NCBI GenBank assembly: GCA_964291375.2
Contig: OZ219809.1
Location: forward strand, 744,001-808,000
DNA length: 64,000 nucleotides
Origin: 3107 sp001483205
GTDB taxonomy: Bacteria; Pseudomonadota; Alphaproteobacteria; Rhodobacterales; Rhodobacteraceae
Reading direction: 5' to 3'
Shown here: positions 52,546 through 61,549 of the stretch, one piece after another
Numbering within the stretch: position 1 is the first letter of the stretch
Layout: each line of letters starts with the position of its first letter
Translations under genes and position numbers: made by a program
The notes under the pieces: generated by a model
What the model saw: the letters and a program-made list of their open reading frames with translations, nothing else
Database searches by the model: none
Told to the model about the DNA's origin: nothing

Positions 52546-52610
52546 GGCGGGCGGGCGGTGCGTTTTCGCCCTTGCATTGGCGCGCGGGGGGGGCTACATC
52601 CGGCGCGGAC

Positions 52611-52687
52611 GGACCGATAGCTCAGCCGGATAGAGTACTTGACTACGAATCAAGGGGTCGGGGGTTCGAATCCTCCTCGGTCCGCCA
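52611..52687 (+). tRNA. tRNA-Arg (anticodon ACG)
   Basis: 77 bases with encoded CCA. Anticodon ACG in TTGACTACGAATCAA; acceptor GGACCGA pairs with TCGGTCC. Confidence 0.96.
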
Positions 52688-52739
52688 CCTGCCCCCGCGA
52701 TATTGCGACAGGCCGGGGCCACACCTGCGAACAATTTCA

Positions 52740-52819
52740 ATGATCTCTGCATGATGGTGCATCCGGGCAGCCACCTGCTGGGGCATTCGGTGGGCGATAC
52801 ACGCTTATGCAGAGGTCTT
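52740..52819 (+). mobile_element. Short MITE-like copy
   Basis: 80 bp with ends ATGATCTCTGCATGATGG and CTTATGCAGAGGTCTT. Flanks TTTCA and TGTCA agree at three of five positions. Confidence 0.65.
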
Positions 52820-52859
52820 TGTCATGTCGTCAGCCCCTATGCCCAGGCACCACGCCCTG

Positions 52860-53339
52860 TCACCGCCCCGCCCGACAGCGAAGCGCCAGCAGCCAGACAC
52901 CTGTCAGTGCGAAAGAGGCCAGCGCGTTCCAGCTCGCCATCGACAAGGCCAGAAACTCCCACACCACCGCGTCGCACATCACCGGCATCGCACCGCCCTC
53001 AACCGACAAGAGGGCCGGGCCGGACAACCCCTCTAACCCGCCGCCGGTGCAGCTTTGCGGGCCGTCCCACCAGCCGCGCTCGATCCCGGTATGATACACT
53101 CCGATACCGCCTGTCGCCGCCGTGGCCAGCGCGCCGCCTGCGGGCCACAGCCACCCCCCCGGCCACCAGAGCGCCCCCACCCCGGCGATCACCGCGCCAA
53201 GATGCGGCCACCGCTGCCAGATACATATATCGCAGGGGGCCAGCCCGCCGATATACTGAAACCCCAGCGCGGCCAGCAGCAGCAGCGCAGAGCCGGTCGC
53301 GGCAACCCATACGGGGCGGTTGCAGGCGGCGACGGTCAT
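52860..53339 (-). CDS. dsbB: Disulfide bond formation protein B family
   Basis: 159 residues with four transmembrane helices. It re-oxidises periplasmic disulfide donors by passing electrons to quinone. The first cysteine pair is APCDIC after GLA (~40); the second pair is QSC...(~100) and PVMCDAVVWEF. Compact DsbB-like proteins of this length are common in Rhodobacterales. ATGA overlap with the upstream YqaA-like gene defines the start. Confidence 0.85.
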   Translation of the reverse strand: MTVAACNRPVWVAATGSALLLLAALGFQYIGGLAPCDICIWQRWPHLGAVIAGVGALWWPGGWLWPAGGALATAATGGIGVYHTGIERGWWDGPQSCTGGGLEGLSGPALLSVEGGAMPVMCDAVVWEFLALSMASWNALASFALTGVWLLALRCRAGR

Positions 53340-53914
53340 AGATACCGCACCAGCCAGAAACCACCGATCAGCAGGACGACAAGGGCGGTGAACAGCAGCC
53401 CCAGCCGCCTCTCGATGAGGGTGCGAATCGGTTCCCCGTATCGCCTGAGCAGCGCGGCGACGATAAAAAACCGCGCCCCCCGCGCCACGACCGAGCAGAG
53501 GATGAAAACCGGCAGCGACAGCCCCGTCCACCCGGACATGATGGTGATGACCTTGAACGGAAACGGCGTCAGCCCGGCGATCAGAACCGCCCATGCGCCC
53601 AGGGCGTTGAAACGGGCATTGAAGGCGGCGATTTCATCTGCTTTGTCGTAGAACTCCAGCACCGGGCGGCCCACGGCCTCGAACAACAGCGCGCCGATGG
53701 CGTATCCGGCAAGCCCGCCGAGAACCGATGCAATCAGGGTGATGCCGGCAATCAGCCACGCCCGGTCGGGGCGGGCAAGGATCATCGGGATCATCAGCGC
53801 ATCAGGCGGGACCGGAAAAACCGACGCCTCGGCGAAAGAGACCGTGGCGAGCGTCGGAAGCGCCTTGCGGCTTTGCGCAAGGGACAGGGATCGCCGGTAG
53901 AGTGTTCGGATCAT
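53336..53914 (-). CDS. YqaA-family DedA-like membrane protein
   Basis: 192 residues. TVSFAEASVFPVPPDALMIPM (shown in part) with the conserved E-x4-P-x-P-x-D, and GLTPFPFKVITIMSGWTGL, are typical of YqaA/VTT proteins. Four or five transmembrane helices; role in membrane homeostasis is inferred from the family. Start at 53914 after AAAGGGCGGG. Translationally coupled to dsbB. Confidence 0.85.
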   Translation of the reverse strand: MIRTLYRRSLSLAQSRKALPTLATVSFAEASVFPVPPDALMIPMILARPDRAWLIAGITLIASVLGGLAGYAIGALLFEAVGRPVLEFYDKADEIAAFNARFNALGAWAVLIAGLTPFPFKVITIMSGWTGLSLPVFILCSVVARGARFFIVAALLRRYGEPIRTLIERRLGLLFTALVVLLIGGFWLVRYL

Positions 53915-54053
53915 GTCTGCCCGCCCTTTGCCCCCATGCATCATGTCCGCGCCATGGCGTCAAGGGCGGCGGCGGGTATTGAAAGAGAAAAGGGGGGCGT
54001 CCGGTCCGTTCGGGGGGGCGCGCCGCCCACCCCATTGAGGGGTAGACGGCGCG

Positions 54054-54289
54054 GAAACGGTCCGGTGGACCGTTTCAAAGACCTCTGCATAATAGCTCAG
54101 CCGGGCAGCCGCCTGCCTGAGCAGGCGCTTTTCGCGGCAATTCACATTGGCGATGGTCTTTCCATAAAATCCATACGTTGCAACAGGTTGAGACATTTTA
54201 AGCGCCTGCCGGGGGGCAGGCAGGCGCTGCCCGGCGTTCCGCCGGGCGGGACGGTCTTGGCCGCCGATGCGCCATTATGCGGAGGTCTT
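54054..54289 (+). mobile_element. Full-length MITE-like copy inserted beside the GAAACGGTCC palindrome
   Basis: The palindrome is at 54054-54076. The MITE at 54078-54289 starts AAGACCTCTGCATAATAG and ends CCATTATGCGGAGGTCTT. The bases TTTCA occur immediately on both sides (54073-54077 and 54290-54294), and the sequence resumes as AGGGCCG, exactly what follows the palindrome elsewhere. This is a 5-bp target duplication in a datable target. Remainder of 53,915-54,392: no gene. Confidence 0.85.
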
Positions 54290-54392
54290 TTTCAGGGCCG
54301 AAACCGGCGATACGCGGCCCTATTGATCCCGGCGGCGCGGCGGGTTAGACAGGGGGCCGGTCTCTGCGGCAATCCGGAGAGGTCACAGAAAT

Positions 54393-54476
54393 GCGGGTGT
54401 GGCGGAATGGTAGACGCGAGGGTCTCAAACACCCTTTCCGCAAGGAGTGTCGGTTCGAGTCCGACCACCCGCACCA
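54393..54476 (+). tRNA. tRNA-Leu (anticodon CAA)
   Basis: 84 bases with the long variable arm of class II tRNAs and encoded CCA. Anticodon CAA in GGTCTCAAACACC; acceptor GCGGGTG pairs with CACCCGC. Confidence 0.95.
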
Positions 54477-54525
54477 CCGGGCCGCTCCGGTTTCCCGGAC
54501 AGAACACGCCACCCTGAATCGGCAA

Positions 54526-54602
54526 TGGCGACCCCGGTAGGACTTGAACCCACAACCTGACGCTTAGAAGGCGCCTGCTCTATCCGGTTGAGCTACGGGG
54601 CC
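54526..54602 (-). tRNA. tRNA-Arg (anticodon TCT)
   Basis: 77 bases with encoded CCA on the minus strand. Anticodon TCT in GCCTTCTAAGCG; acceptor GGCCCCG. Convergent to tRNA-Leu, 49 bases apart. Confidence 0.95.
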
Positions 54603-54742
54603 GTTTTCCGGCAAACACGGCCCTCTTGCCTCAAATACCGGCCCCGGTCAATTCTGCAAATCCGGCGGCCTGCCCACCGACGACAGACGGCCTGCCCACC
54701 GACGACAGACGGCCCGCCGCCCGCATCATCCGGGCCGGTCAT

Positions 54743-55054
54743 TCAATGGGTCCACGCCCTGCGCCGGTGGGTGGCAAAATTTTCGCCATACCCCATCGGG
54801 CGGATATTCGGCCTGCGGTCATGGGGTTCCTGCACCACCGCCTCTATCCCCCGCGCCCGTGCATAGCTGACGGCGGCCTCTTTGCTGTCGAAATGCAGGC
54901 ATATCTGGCTCTGGGTATCGCCCGAGCTTGTCCAGCCCATCAACGGGTCCAGATCACGGGCAGAGGCGGGCGAAAACTCCAGAACCCATGTCCTGCTCCG
55001 GCCCGTGCCGGACTGCATCGCGCTGCGGGCGGGTCGATAAATACGGGCACGCAT
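54743..55054 (-). CDS. NADH dehydrogenase accessory subunit (NDUFS4-like, ETC complex I)
   Basis: 103 residues of the family shared with mitochondrial complex I subunit NDUFS4 (18 kDa): MRARIYRPARSAMQSGTG, TWVLEFSP, LMGWTSSGDTQSQICLHF and SKEAAVSYARARGI with a terminal GYGENFATHRR. It peripherally stabilises complex I in alphaproteobacteria. AGGAGG precedes the ATG at 55054. The longer open frame upstream is MITE DNA and not part of the gene. Confidence 0.92.
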   Translation of the reverse strand: MRARIYRPARSAMQSGTGRSRTWVLEFSPASARDLDPLMGWTSSGDTQSQICLHFDSKEAAVSYARARGIEAVVQEPHDRRPNIRPMGYGENFATHRRRAWTH

Positions 55055-55127
55055 CGAAACCTCCTCTGCTCCCCCGTCTTTATCGGCAAAAACACCGCCG
55101 CCCGCAAGGGTGGTTTCACCGCCGGGA

Positions 55128-55394
55128 AAGGCCTCTGCATATTGGTCCAGCCGGGCAGCCGCCTGCCTGGGCGGGCGCTTTTCGCGACAGTTCCCATTGG
55201 CGATGACCTTTCCATAAAGCCCATACGCTCCAATAGATTGAGGCGTTATCAAGCGCCTGCCGGGGGTGAGGCCCGTCTCGGAAACGGTCCGGCGGACCGT
55301 TTCAGGGCCGAACGGGCGGAGCCCCAAGGCCCTGCTTGGGCAGTTCCGCCGGGCGGGGCATCTGGGGAGCGATGCACCCTTATACAGAGGTCTC
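55128..55394 (+). mobile_element. MITE-like copy carrying the palindromic module, with 5-bp target duplication CGGGA
   Basis: 267 bp from AAGGCCTCTGCATATTGG to ACCCTTATACAGAGGTCTC. CGGGA occurs directly on both sides (55123-55127 and 55395-55399). Its interior holds the GAAACGGTCC palindrome at 55281-55303. The gap 55,055-55,485 contains nothing else apart from the uvrB leader. Confidence 0.85.
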
Positions 55395-55485
55395 CGGGAT
55401 GTCAGCACCAACCCCGTCGCCCGCCCGCGCGCCCTTGCAGCCAACCCGAAAGCGGTCAAATCTGGGGGCAAAAGGGAATCGCGCC

Positions 55486-57645
55486 ATGTCCGTTCTGAAC
55501 ACCGCCGCCCGTGACAAACCCGAAGGTGGCAAGCGCTTTGCCATGCACACCGGGTTTCAGCCCTCGGGCGACCAGCCCGCCGCCATTGCCGAGCTCAGCG
55601 CCGGTATCCTGAGCGGTGAACACAATCAGGTGCTTCTGGGGGCCACCGGCACCGGCAAGACCTACACCATGGCCAGGGTCATCGAACAAACCCAGCGCCC
55701 GGCGATCGTGCTGGCCCCCAACAAGACACTGGCGGCCCAGCTTTACGGGGAATTCAGGGGCTTCTTCCCCGACAACGCCGTCGAGTATTTTGTCAGCTAT
55801 TACGACTATTACCAGCCCGAAGCCTATGTGCCCCGCTCTGACACCTATATCGAAAAGGAAAGCCAGATCAACGAACAGATCGACCGGATGCGCCATTCTG
55901 CCACCCGCGCGCTCCTGGAGCGGGACGATGTGATCATCGTTGCCTCGGTGTCCTGCATCTATGGCATCGGCAGCCCGGAGACCTATACCGCCATGACCCA
56001 GGACTTAGAGGCGGGCCGGGAATATGACCTGCGCGACATCATGGCGGGTCTGGTGGCGCAGCAATACCGCCGCAACGACGCCGCCTTTCAGCGCGGTTCC
56101 TTCCGGGTGCGCGGTGATGGCCTTGAAATCTGGCCCAGCCATCTGGAGGACCGGGGGTGGAAGTTGAGCTTTTTCGGGGATGAGCTTGAAAAAATAACAG
56201 AATTTGACACGCTGACCGGTGAGAGAACCGATGCCCTGACCAAGGTGCGCGTCTATGCCAACTCCCATTACGTGATCCCGACGCCGACGCTGAAACAGGC
56301 CATCAAAGGCATCAAGGAAGAGCTGGTCCTGCGACTGGATCAGTTGCAGGGCGAGGGCAGGTTGCTTGAGGCGCAACGGCTGGAACAACGCACCCGGTTT
56401 GATCTGGAAATGCTGGAGGCGACAGGCATCTGCAACGGGATCGAGAATTATTCGCGCTATCTGACCGGGCGCGCGCCCGGCGAACCGCCGCCGACTCTGT
56501 TTGAATACATCCCCGACCACGCGATTGTTTTTGCTGATGAAAGCCATGTCTCGGTGCCGCAGATCGGCGGCATGTATCGGGGCGACTATCGCCGCAAATC
56601 CACCCTGGCCGAGCATGGCTTTCGGTTGCCGTCCTGCACCGACAACCGGCCACTCAAGTTCGAGGAATGGAACGCCATGCGCCCGCAATCGGTGTTCGTT
56701 TCGGCCACCCCGCAGGCGTGGGAGCTGGAACAGTCCGGCGGCGTGTTCGTCGAGCAGGTGATCCGCCCGACCGGCCTGTTGGACCCGGAGGTGGAAATCC
56801 GCCCGGTCGAGATGCAGGTGGATGATCTGCTTGATGAAATCCGGCGCGTGGCGGCGCGGGATCATCGCATTCTGGTCACGACGCTGACCAAGCGCATGGC
56901 TGAGGATCTGACGGAGTATCTGCACGAACAGGGGGTTCGGGTGCGCTACATGCACAGTGACATAGAAACCCTTGAAAGGATAGAGATTCTGCGTGATCTG
57001 CGCTTGGGTGCTTTCGATGTTCTGATTGGCATCAATCTGCTGAGAGAGGGCCTCGACATCCCCGAATGCGGGCTGGTGGCGATTCTTGACGCCGACAAGG
57101 AAGGGTTCCTGCGGTCCGAGACCTCGCTGGTTCAGACCATCGGGCGCGCCGCGCGCAATGTCGATGGCCGGGTGATTATGTATGCGGATCGTATTACCGG
57201 CTCGATGGAGCGGGCGATTGGCGAGACGAATCGCCGCCGTGCCCGTCAGGTCGCGTATAACCGCGAGCACGGGATCACCCCGGAGACGGTGAAGAAGAAT
57301 GTCGATGATGTGCTGGCGGGGCTGTATCAGGGCGATGCTGATATGGCCCGCGTCACCGCGACGGTCGATGGCCCGGTGCATGGGGCGAACCTGCAAGCGC
57401 ATCTGGACGGGTTGCGCGGGCAGATGCGCGGGGCGGCGGAGAATCTGGAGTTTGAGGAGGCCGCCCGCCTGCGGGATGAGATCAGGCGGCTGGAGGCGGT
57501 GGACCTCGCCATCGCCGACGACCCGCTGGCGCGTCAGTCTGCGGTGGAGGCGGCGGCGGAAGGGCGCTCGACAGCGGGCAGGCCGGGCAAGCGGAGCAGT
57601 CGGGGCGGATGCGCGAAAAGACGAAAACAGCAGGCCGCGCGGTAA
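55486..57645 (+). CDS. uvrB: UvrABC system protein B
   Basis: 719-residue helicase-like damage-verification subunit of nucleotide excision repair. Walker A GATGTGKT (~52), YFVSYYDYYQPEAYVP (beta-hairpin that probes DNA), DESHVSVPQIGGMYRGD, TLTKRMAEDLTEYL and QTIGRAARN motifs are all present. The C-terminal UVR domain (LRGQMRGAAENLEFEEAARL) contacts UvrA/UvrC. ATG 55486 is preceded by AAAGGGA; the frame upstream is repeat DNA. Confidence 0.97.
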   Translation: MSVLNTAARDKPEGGKRFAMHTGFQPSGDQPAAIAELSAGILSGEHNQVLLGATGTGKTYTMARVIEQTQRPAIVLAPNKTLAAQLYGEFRGFFPDNAVEYFVSYYDYYQPEAYVPRSDTYIEKESQINEQIDRMRHSATRALLERDDVIIVASVSCIYGIGSPETYTAMTQDLEAGREYDLRDIMAGLVAQQYRRNDAAFQRGSFRVRGDGLEIWPSHLEDRGWKLSFFGDELEKITEFDTLTGERTDALTKVRVYANSHYVIPTPTLKQAIKGIKEELVLRLDQLQGEGRLLEAQRLEQRTRFDLEMLEATGICNGIENYSRYLTGRAPGEPPPTLFEYIPDHAIVFADESHVSVPQIGGMYRGDYRRKSTLAEHGFRLPSCTDNRPLKFEEWNAMRPQSVFVSATPQAWELEQSGGVFVEQVIRPTGLLDPEVEIRPVEMQVDDLLDEIRRVAARDHRILVTTLTKRMAEDLTEYLHEQGVRVRYMHSDIETLERIEILRDLRLGAFDVLIGINLLREGLDIPECGLVAILDADKEGFLRSETSLVQTIGRAARNVDGRVIMYADRITGSMERAIGETNRRRARQVAYNREHGITPETVKKNVDDVLAGLYQGDADMARVTATVDGPVHGANLQAHLDGLRGQMRGAAENLEFEEAARLRDEIRRLEAVDLAIADDPLARQSAVEAAAEGRSTAGRPGKRSSRGGCAKRRKQQAAR

Positions 57646-57689
57646 GGGCGTGGGGGGGCCTTAACTTTCGGGCCGGACGCGGCCTTCCG

Positions 57690-57758
57690 AAGGCCTCGGC
57701 ATGATAGCGCGTCAGTGGCCAAACCACCCGCCCAGTTGTGCCATTATGCAGGGGGTTT
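57690..57758 (+). mobile_element. Short degenerate MITE-like copy
   Basis: 69 bp with ends AAGGCCTCGGCATGATAG and CCATTATGCAGGGGGTTT, between uvrB and alaS. Confidence 0.6.
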
Positions 57759-57863
57759 TTTATGCCGTTACACTATACCTATCCCTTCGGTTCCTGTGGA
57801 CAGGCGCGGGCGGGGCGGATAAACCGTCCCGGCGCTTGAATCTGCACAGGACACCCCCGCGCC

Positions 57864-60541
57864 ATGCACAGTCTGAACGACATCCGGGCGACATTCCTCG
57901 ATTTCTTCAGGGCCAGCGGCCATGAGGTCGTTGCCAGTTCTCCGCTGGTGCCGCGCAACGACCCGACGCTGATGTTCACCAACTCCGGCATGGTGCAGTT
58001 CAAGAACGTCTTCACCGGCGTCGAACACCGGGCGCACAAGCGCGCAACAACCAGCCAGAAATGCGTCCGCGCGGGCGGCAAGCACAATGACCTCGATAAT
58101 GTCGGCTATACCGCCCGGCATCATACCTTCTTTGAAATGCTGGGGAATTTCAGCTTTGGCGACTATTTCAAGGCCGACGCGATTCCCTTTGCCTGGGATC
58201 TGATCACCCGCGAGTTCGGCCTCAACAAAGACAAGCTGCTGGTCACCGTCTATCACACCGATGAAGAGGCCGCCGCGATCTGGAAAAAACATGCCAAACT
58301 GCCGGACGAACGCATCATCCGCATCGCCACCAGCGACAATTTCTGGATGATGGGGCCGACCGGCCCGTGCGGCCCGTGCAGCGAGATTTTCTATGACCAC
58401 GGCGCGCATGTTCCCGGCGGCCCGCCCGGCTCGGCAGATGAAGACGGCGACCGGTTTATCGAAATCTGGAATCTGGTTTTCATGCAGTATGAGCAGCATG
58501 AAGACGGCAACCGCACCGACCTGCCGAACCGGTCGATTGACACCGGCATGGGGCTGGAGCGGATCAGCGCCCTGCTTCAGGGCAGCCATGACAACTATGA
58601 TACCGATCTGTTCAGGGCGCTGATTGAGGCCTCTGCCCATGCCTCAAATACCGAACCTTATGGCGATGGCAACACGCATCACCGGGTCATCGCCGATCAC
58701 CTGCGGTCGGTGTCCTTTCTGATCGCCGACGGGGTGATGCCGACGAATGAGGGCCGGGGATATGTGCTGCGCCGGATCATGCGCCGCGCGATGCGCCACG
58801 CCCACCTGCTCGGCGCGGAAGAGCCTTTGATGCACCGGCTGGTGCCGGAGCTTGTGCGCCTGATGGGGCAGGCCTACCCGGAGCTTGTCAGCGCGCAACC
58901 GCTGATCCGGGACACGCTGAAGACCGAGGAAACCCGCTTTCGTCAGACCCTTGAGCGCGGGCTGCGGCTGCTGGATGATGAGGTGGCGAAACTGCCCCGG
59001 GGCGCGGCCCTGCCGGGGGAAGCGGCGTTCCGGCTGTATGACACCTATGGTTTTCCCCTGGACCTGACCCAGGATGCGCTGCGCGAGGCGGGCAGGGGGG
59101 TGGATACCGACGGTTTTGATGCAGCGATGGCGGCGCAAAAGGCCCGCGCCCGTGCTGCCTGGACCGGATCGGGCGAGAACGCGGACGAGGCGATCTGGTT
59201 CGGGCTGTCAGAGGCGCACGGCCCCACCGAGTTTCTGGGCTATGAAACCGAGAGTGCCGAGGGGCAAATTCTGGCGCTGGTGCATAAGGGGGAAGGGCAG
59301 GACAGCGCCCGCGCCGGTCAGACCGTCAGTGTCGTCGCCAACCAGACCCCGTTTTATGCCGAGGCCGGGGGGCAAGTCGGTGACAAGGGGTGGCTGAAAA
59401 CCGAAACCGGAGAGGCGCGCGTTACTGACACAAGGCGCGTCGCCGGGGTCACGATCCATGTGGCGGATGTGAAAGAGGGCGAGATTTCCACAGGCCAGGG
59501 AGCGGAGCTCATCGTGGACGGCACCCGCCGGACGCAGATTCGCGCCAACCACTCGGCCACCCACCTGCTGCACGAGGCCTTGCGCCAGCATCTGGGGGAC
59601 CATGTGGCACAGCGGGGGTCTCTGAACTCGGAAAAACGGTTGCGGTTCGACTTTTCCCACAACCGGGCGCTCTCAGCCGATGAATTGCGCGCGGTCGAGG
59701 CAGAGGTCAACGCCTTCATCCGCCAGAATACGCGCGTTGAAACCCGGATCATGTCGCCGGACGAGGCCCGCGCCCTTGGCGCGCAGGCGCTGTTTGGCGA
59801 GAAATACGGGGAACAGGCGCGGGTGGTGTCGATGGGGCGGCTGCGATGGACTCCGGCAAGGGGGCGTACGGCAACGCCTATTCCGTCGAGCTGTGCGGGG
59901 GCACCCATGTGAAGCGCACCGGCGATATTGGCCTGTTCGTGGCCATCAGTGACAGCGCCAGCGCCGCCGGGGTGCGCCGGATCGAGGCATTAACCGGTCA
60001 GGCGGCGCTGGATCGGGTGTTGGAACAGAGCGCGCGTCTGGCGGAGGTCGCCGCGCATCTGAAAGCGCCCGTTGATGCGGCTGGCGACCGGGTGAAGGAA
60101 TTGCTCAAAGAACAGCGCGCCCTCAATTCCGAGGTGGCGCAGTTGCGCATTAAGCTGGCAATGTCGGGCGAAGGCGGGCAGGCATGGCCCGAAGCACGGG
60201 AGGTCTCGGGGCTGCCGTTTCTGGCGCAGGTGCTTTCCGGCGTCGGGGGCAAGGATTTGCCGTCGCTCATCGATGAGCACAAGGCGCGCATGGGGTCCGG
60301 GGTGATCCTGCTGATTGCCGATGGCGACGGCGATGGCGGCAAGGTCGCTGTGGCCGCAGGCGTGACCGACGATCTGACCGCGCGGGTCTCGGCGGTGGAG
60401 ATCGTGCGGGCGGCGGTGGCAAAGCTCGGCGGCAGGGGCGGCGGCGGGCGGCCCGGCCTCGCCCGTGGCGGCGGCAATGGCATCGGGAATGCAGAGGCGG
60501 CAATCAGGGCCGCGGAAACCGTTTTGGGAGGACAGCAATGA
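57864..60541 (+). CDS. alaS: Alanyl-tRNA synthetase, with an apparent -1 frame disruption near 59,835
   Basis: AlaRS charges tRNA-Ala and edits mischarged Ser/Gly. The aminoacylation domain (~1-450) begins MHSLNDIRATFLDFF with FTNSGMVQFKNVFTG. The editing domain has HSATHLLHEALR. The first frame (57864-59912) runs well to VVSMG (~655), then reads LRWTPARG and stops at 682. The second frame (from 59846) continues DSGKGAYGNAYSVELCGGTH, containing the editing zinc ligands, and the C-Ala domain to 60541. One more G in the GGGG run at 59,834-59,837 would rejoin them as VVSMGAAAMDSGKG. Together they give the usual ~890 residues. The gene is essential, so a base-call error in a G run is the simplest reading; a genuine frameshift is the alternative. 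Confidence 0.93.
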
Positions 60542-60825
60542 AGGGTGCTTTGTGGATCGCGCATGTGGATGTGCATGACAGCGGGAAATACGGCGAATAT
60601 ATCAAGGTCGCCTCGGTGGTGATCCCTGAACATGGCGGGCAGTTTATTGCCCGTGGCGGGCGGTATGTGCAACTGGAGGGGCAGGCGCGCGCGCGCAATG
60701 TGGTGGCGCTGTTCCCGAGTGTGGAGGCGGCGGTGGCGGCCTATAATGACCCGCGCTATCAGGGGGCCGTGAAGCTGGCCAAGGCGGCGGCAGACAGGGA
60801 TATGGTGATCGTCGAGCTGGGTTGA
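60538..60825 (+). CDS. DUF1330 protein
   Basis: 95 residues, MKGALWIAHVDVHDSGKYGE then HGGQFIARGGRYVQLEG and NDPRYQGAVKLAK, typical of DUF1330 (dimeric ferredoxin-like fold). Function unknown. Its ATG overlaps the alaS stop (ATGA), so the two are translated together. Confidence 0.88.
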   Translation: MKGALWIAHVDVHDSGKYGEYIKVASVVIPEHGGQFIARGGRYVQLEGQARARNVVALFPSVEAAVAAYNDPRYQGAVKLAKAAADRDMVIVELG

Positions 60826-60858
60826 GCCGGGAGTGGCGGCGGGCTGTCACGGAACGAC

Positions 60859-60874
60859 CTTATCCGCGGATAAG
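60859..60874. repeat. CTTATCCGCGGATAAG palindrome
   Basis: Exact single copy in the 55 bases between DUF1330 and the convergent small gene. Confidence 0.9.
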
Positions 60875-60880
60875 CATCGC

Positions 60881-61129
60881 TCACACCGGCGAGCGTTGGC
60901 TGCCCTCTGCGGTGCGGAGTGCCCCTTGCAGGATGGTTTTGATGCGGACAGAGACCGCCCCGGTGCGCTCATACTCGCCGATGTCCTTCAGAACCCCGTC
61001 CACCACCGAATTGGGCAGGCAGTTCACCAGTTCGTGCAGGGCTTGCAACACTGGCTCCGATTCCCGGGCGACCGCAGCCTCGAACGCCTTGCAAACGTCA
61101 TGGTTTCCTTCGGTCATACCAAACATCAT
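60881..61129 (-). CDS. Small hypothetical protein
   Basis: 82 residues, mostly helical: MMFGMTEGNHDVCKAFEAAV, LHELVNCLPNSVVDGVLKDI. GGGGCGG lies before the ATG. Unrecognised, but codon use and the start context support a real gene. Convergent with DUF1330. Confidence 0.5.
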   Translation of the reverse strand: MMFGMTEGNHDVCKAFEAAVARESEPVLQALHELVNCLPNSVVDGVLKDIGEYERTGAVSVRIKTILQGALRTAEGSQRSPV

Positions 61130-61549
61130 CCGCCCCTGAATCCTTATTTCCGGCTGCGTCCCACTTTACCGGCGGTGTGTCCGAAAGTGCCGAACTCATT
61201 CTGAAAACGCAACATTCAACGCGCATCTTTCAGACATCACCGCCTCTTGCATCCTCAAAGCTACGGCATCCGGGGGGCTTTTGTAATCTGCTCTTTGGTA
61301 TAGATTGCAGGCGATTTAGTCTACAAAATGCAATATAAACATCTAAAAATTATCAATAAAAAGAAAAACCCGCGTAAATCCCCCGCAGAATACCGGCCAG
61401 CCCGCACCGTAATCTCATCGCCCTATCCCCCCGTGCGCAGGCACCGCCACGATTCAAGAGGTTTCCCCCTATTGTTTCCGAAGCGACGCCAATAACCGGG
61501 GCGGGCCTGTCAGCAGACGCGCGACCGCCCCGGCAGGCCGCACCGGGCT
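61130..61549. other. Gene-free interval with an AT-rich core
   Basis: Between the small gene and the mmsA 3' end. Bases ~61,290-61,375 are strongly AT-rich (for example AAACATCTAAAAATTATC) in an otherwise GC-rich region, which suggests a promoter or transfer scar. No ORF, tRNA or clear hairpin seen. Confidence 0.5.

Noticed and set aside
59820..59912. Programmed frameshift in alaS
   Set aside because: No slippery heptamer with downstream pseudoknot is evident, and AlaRS is not known for programmed frameshifting; a G-run miscall or mutation explains it more simply.
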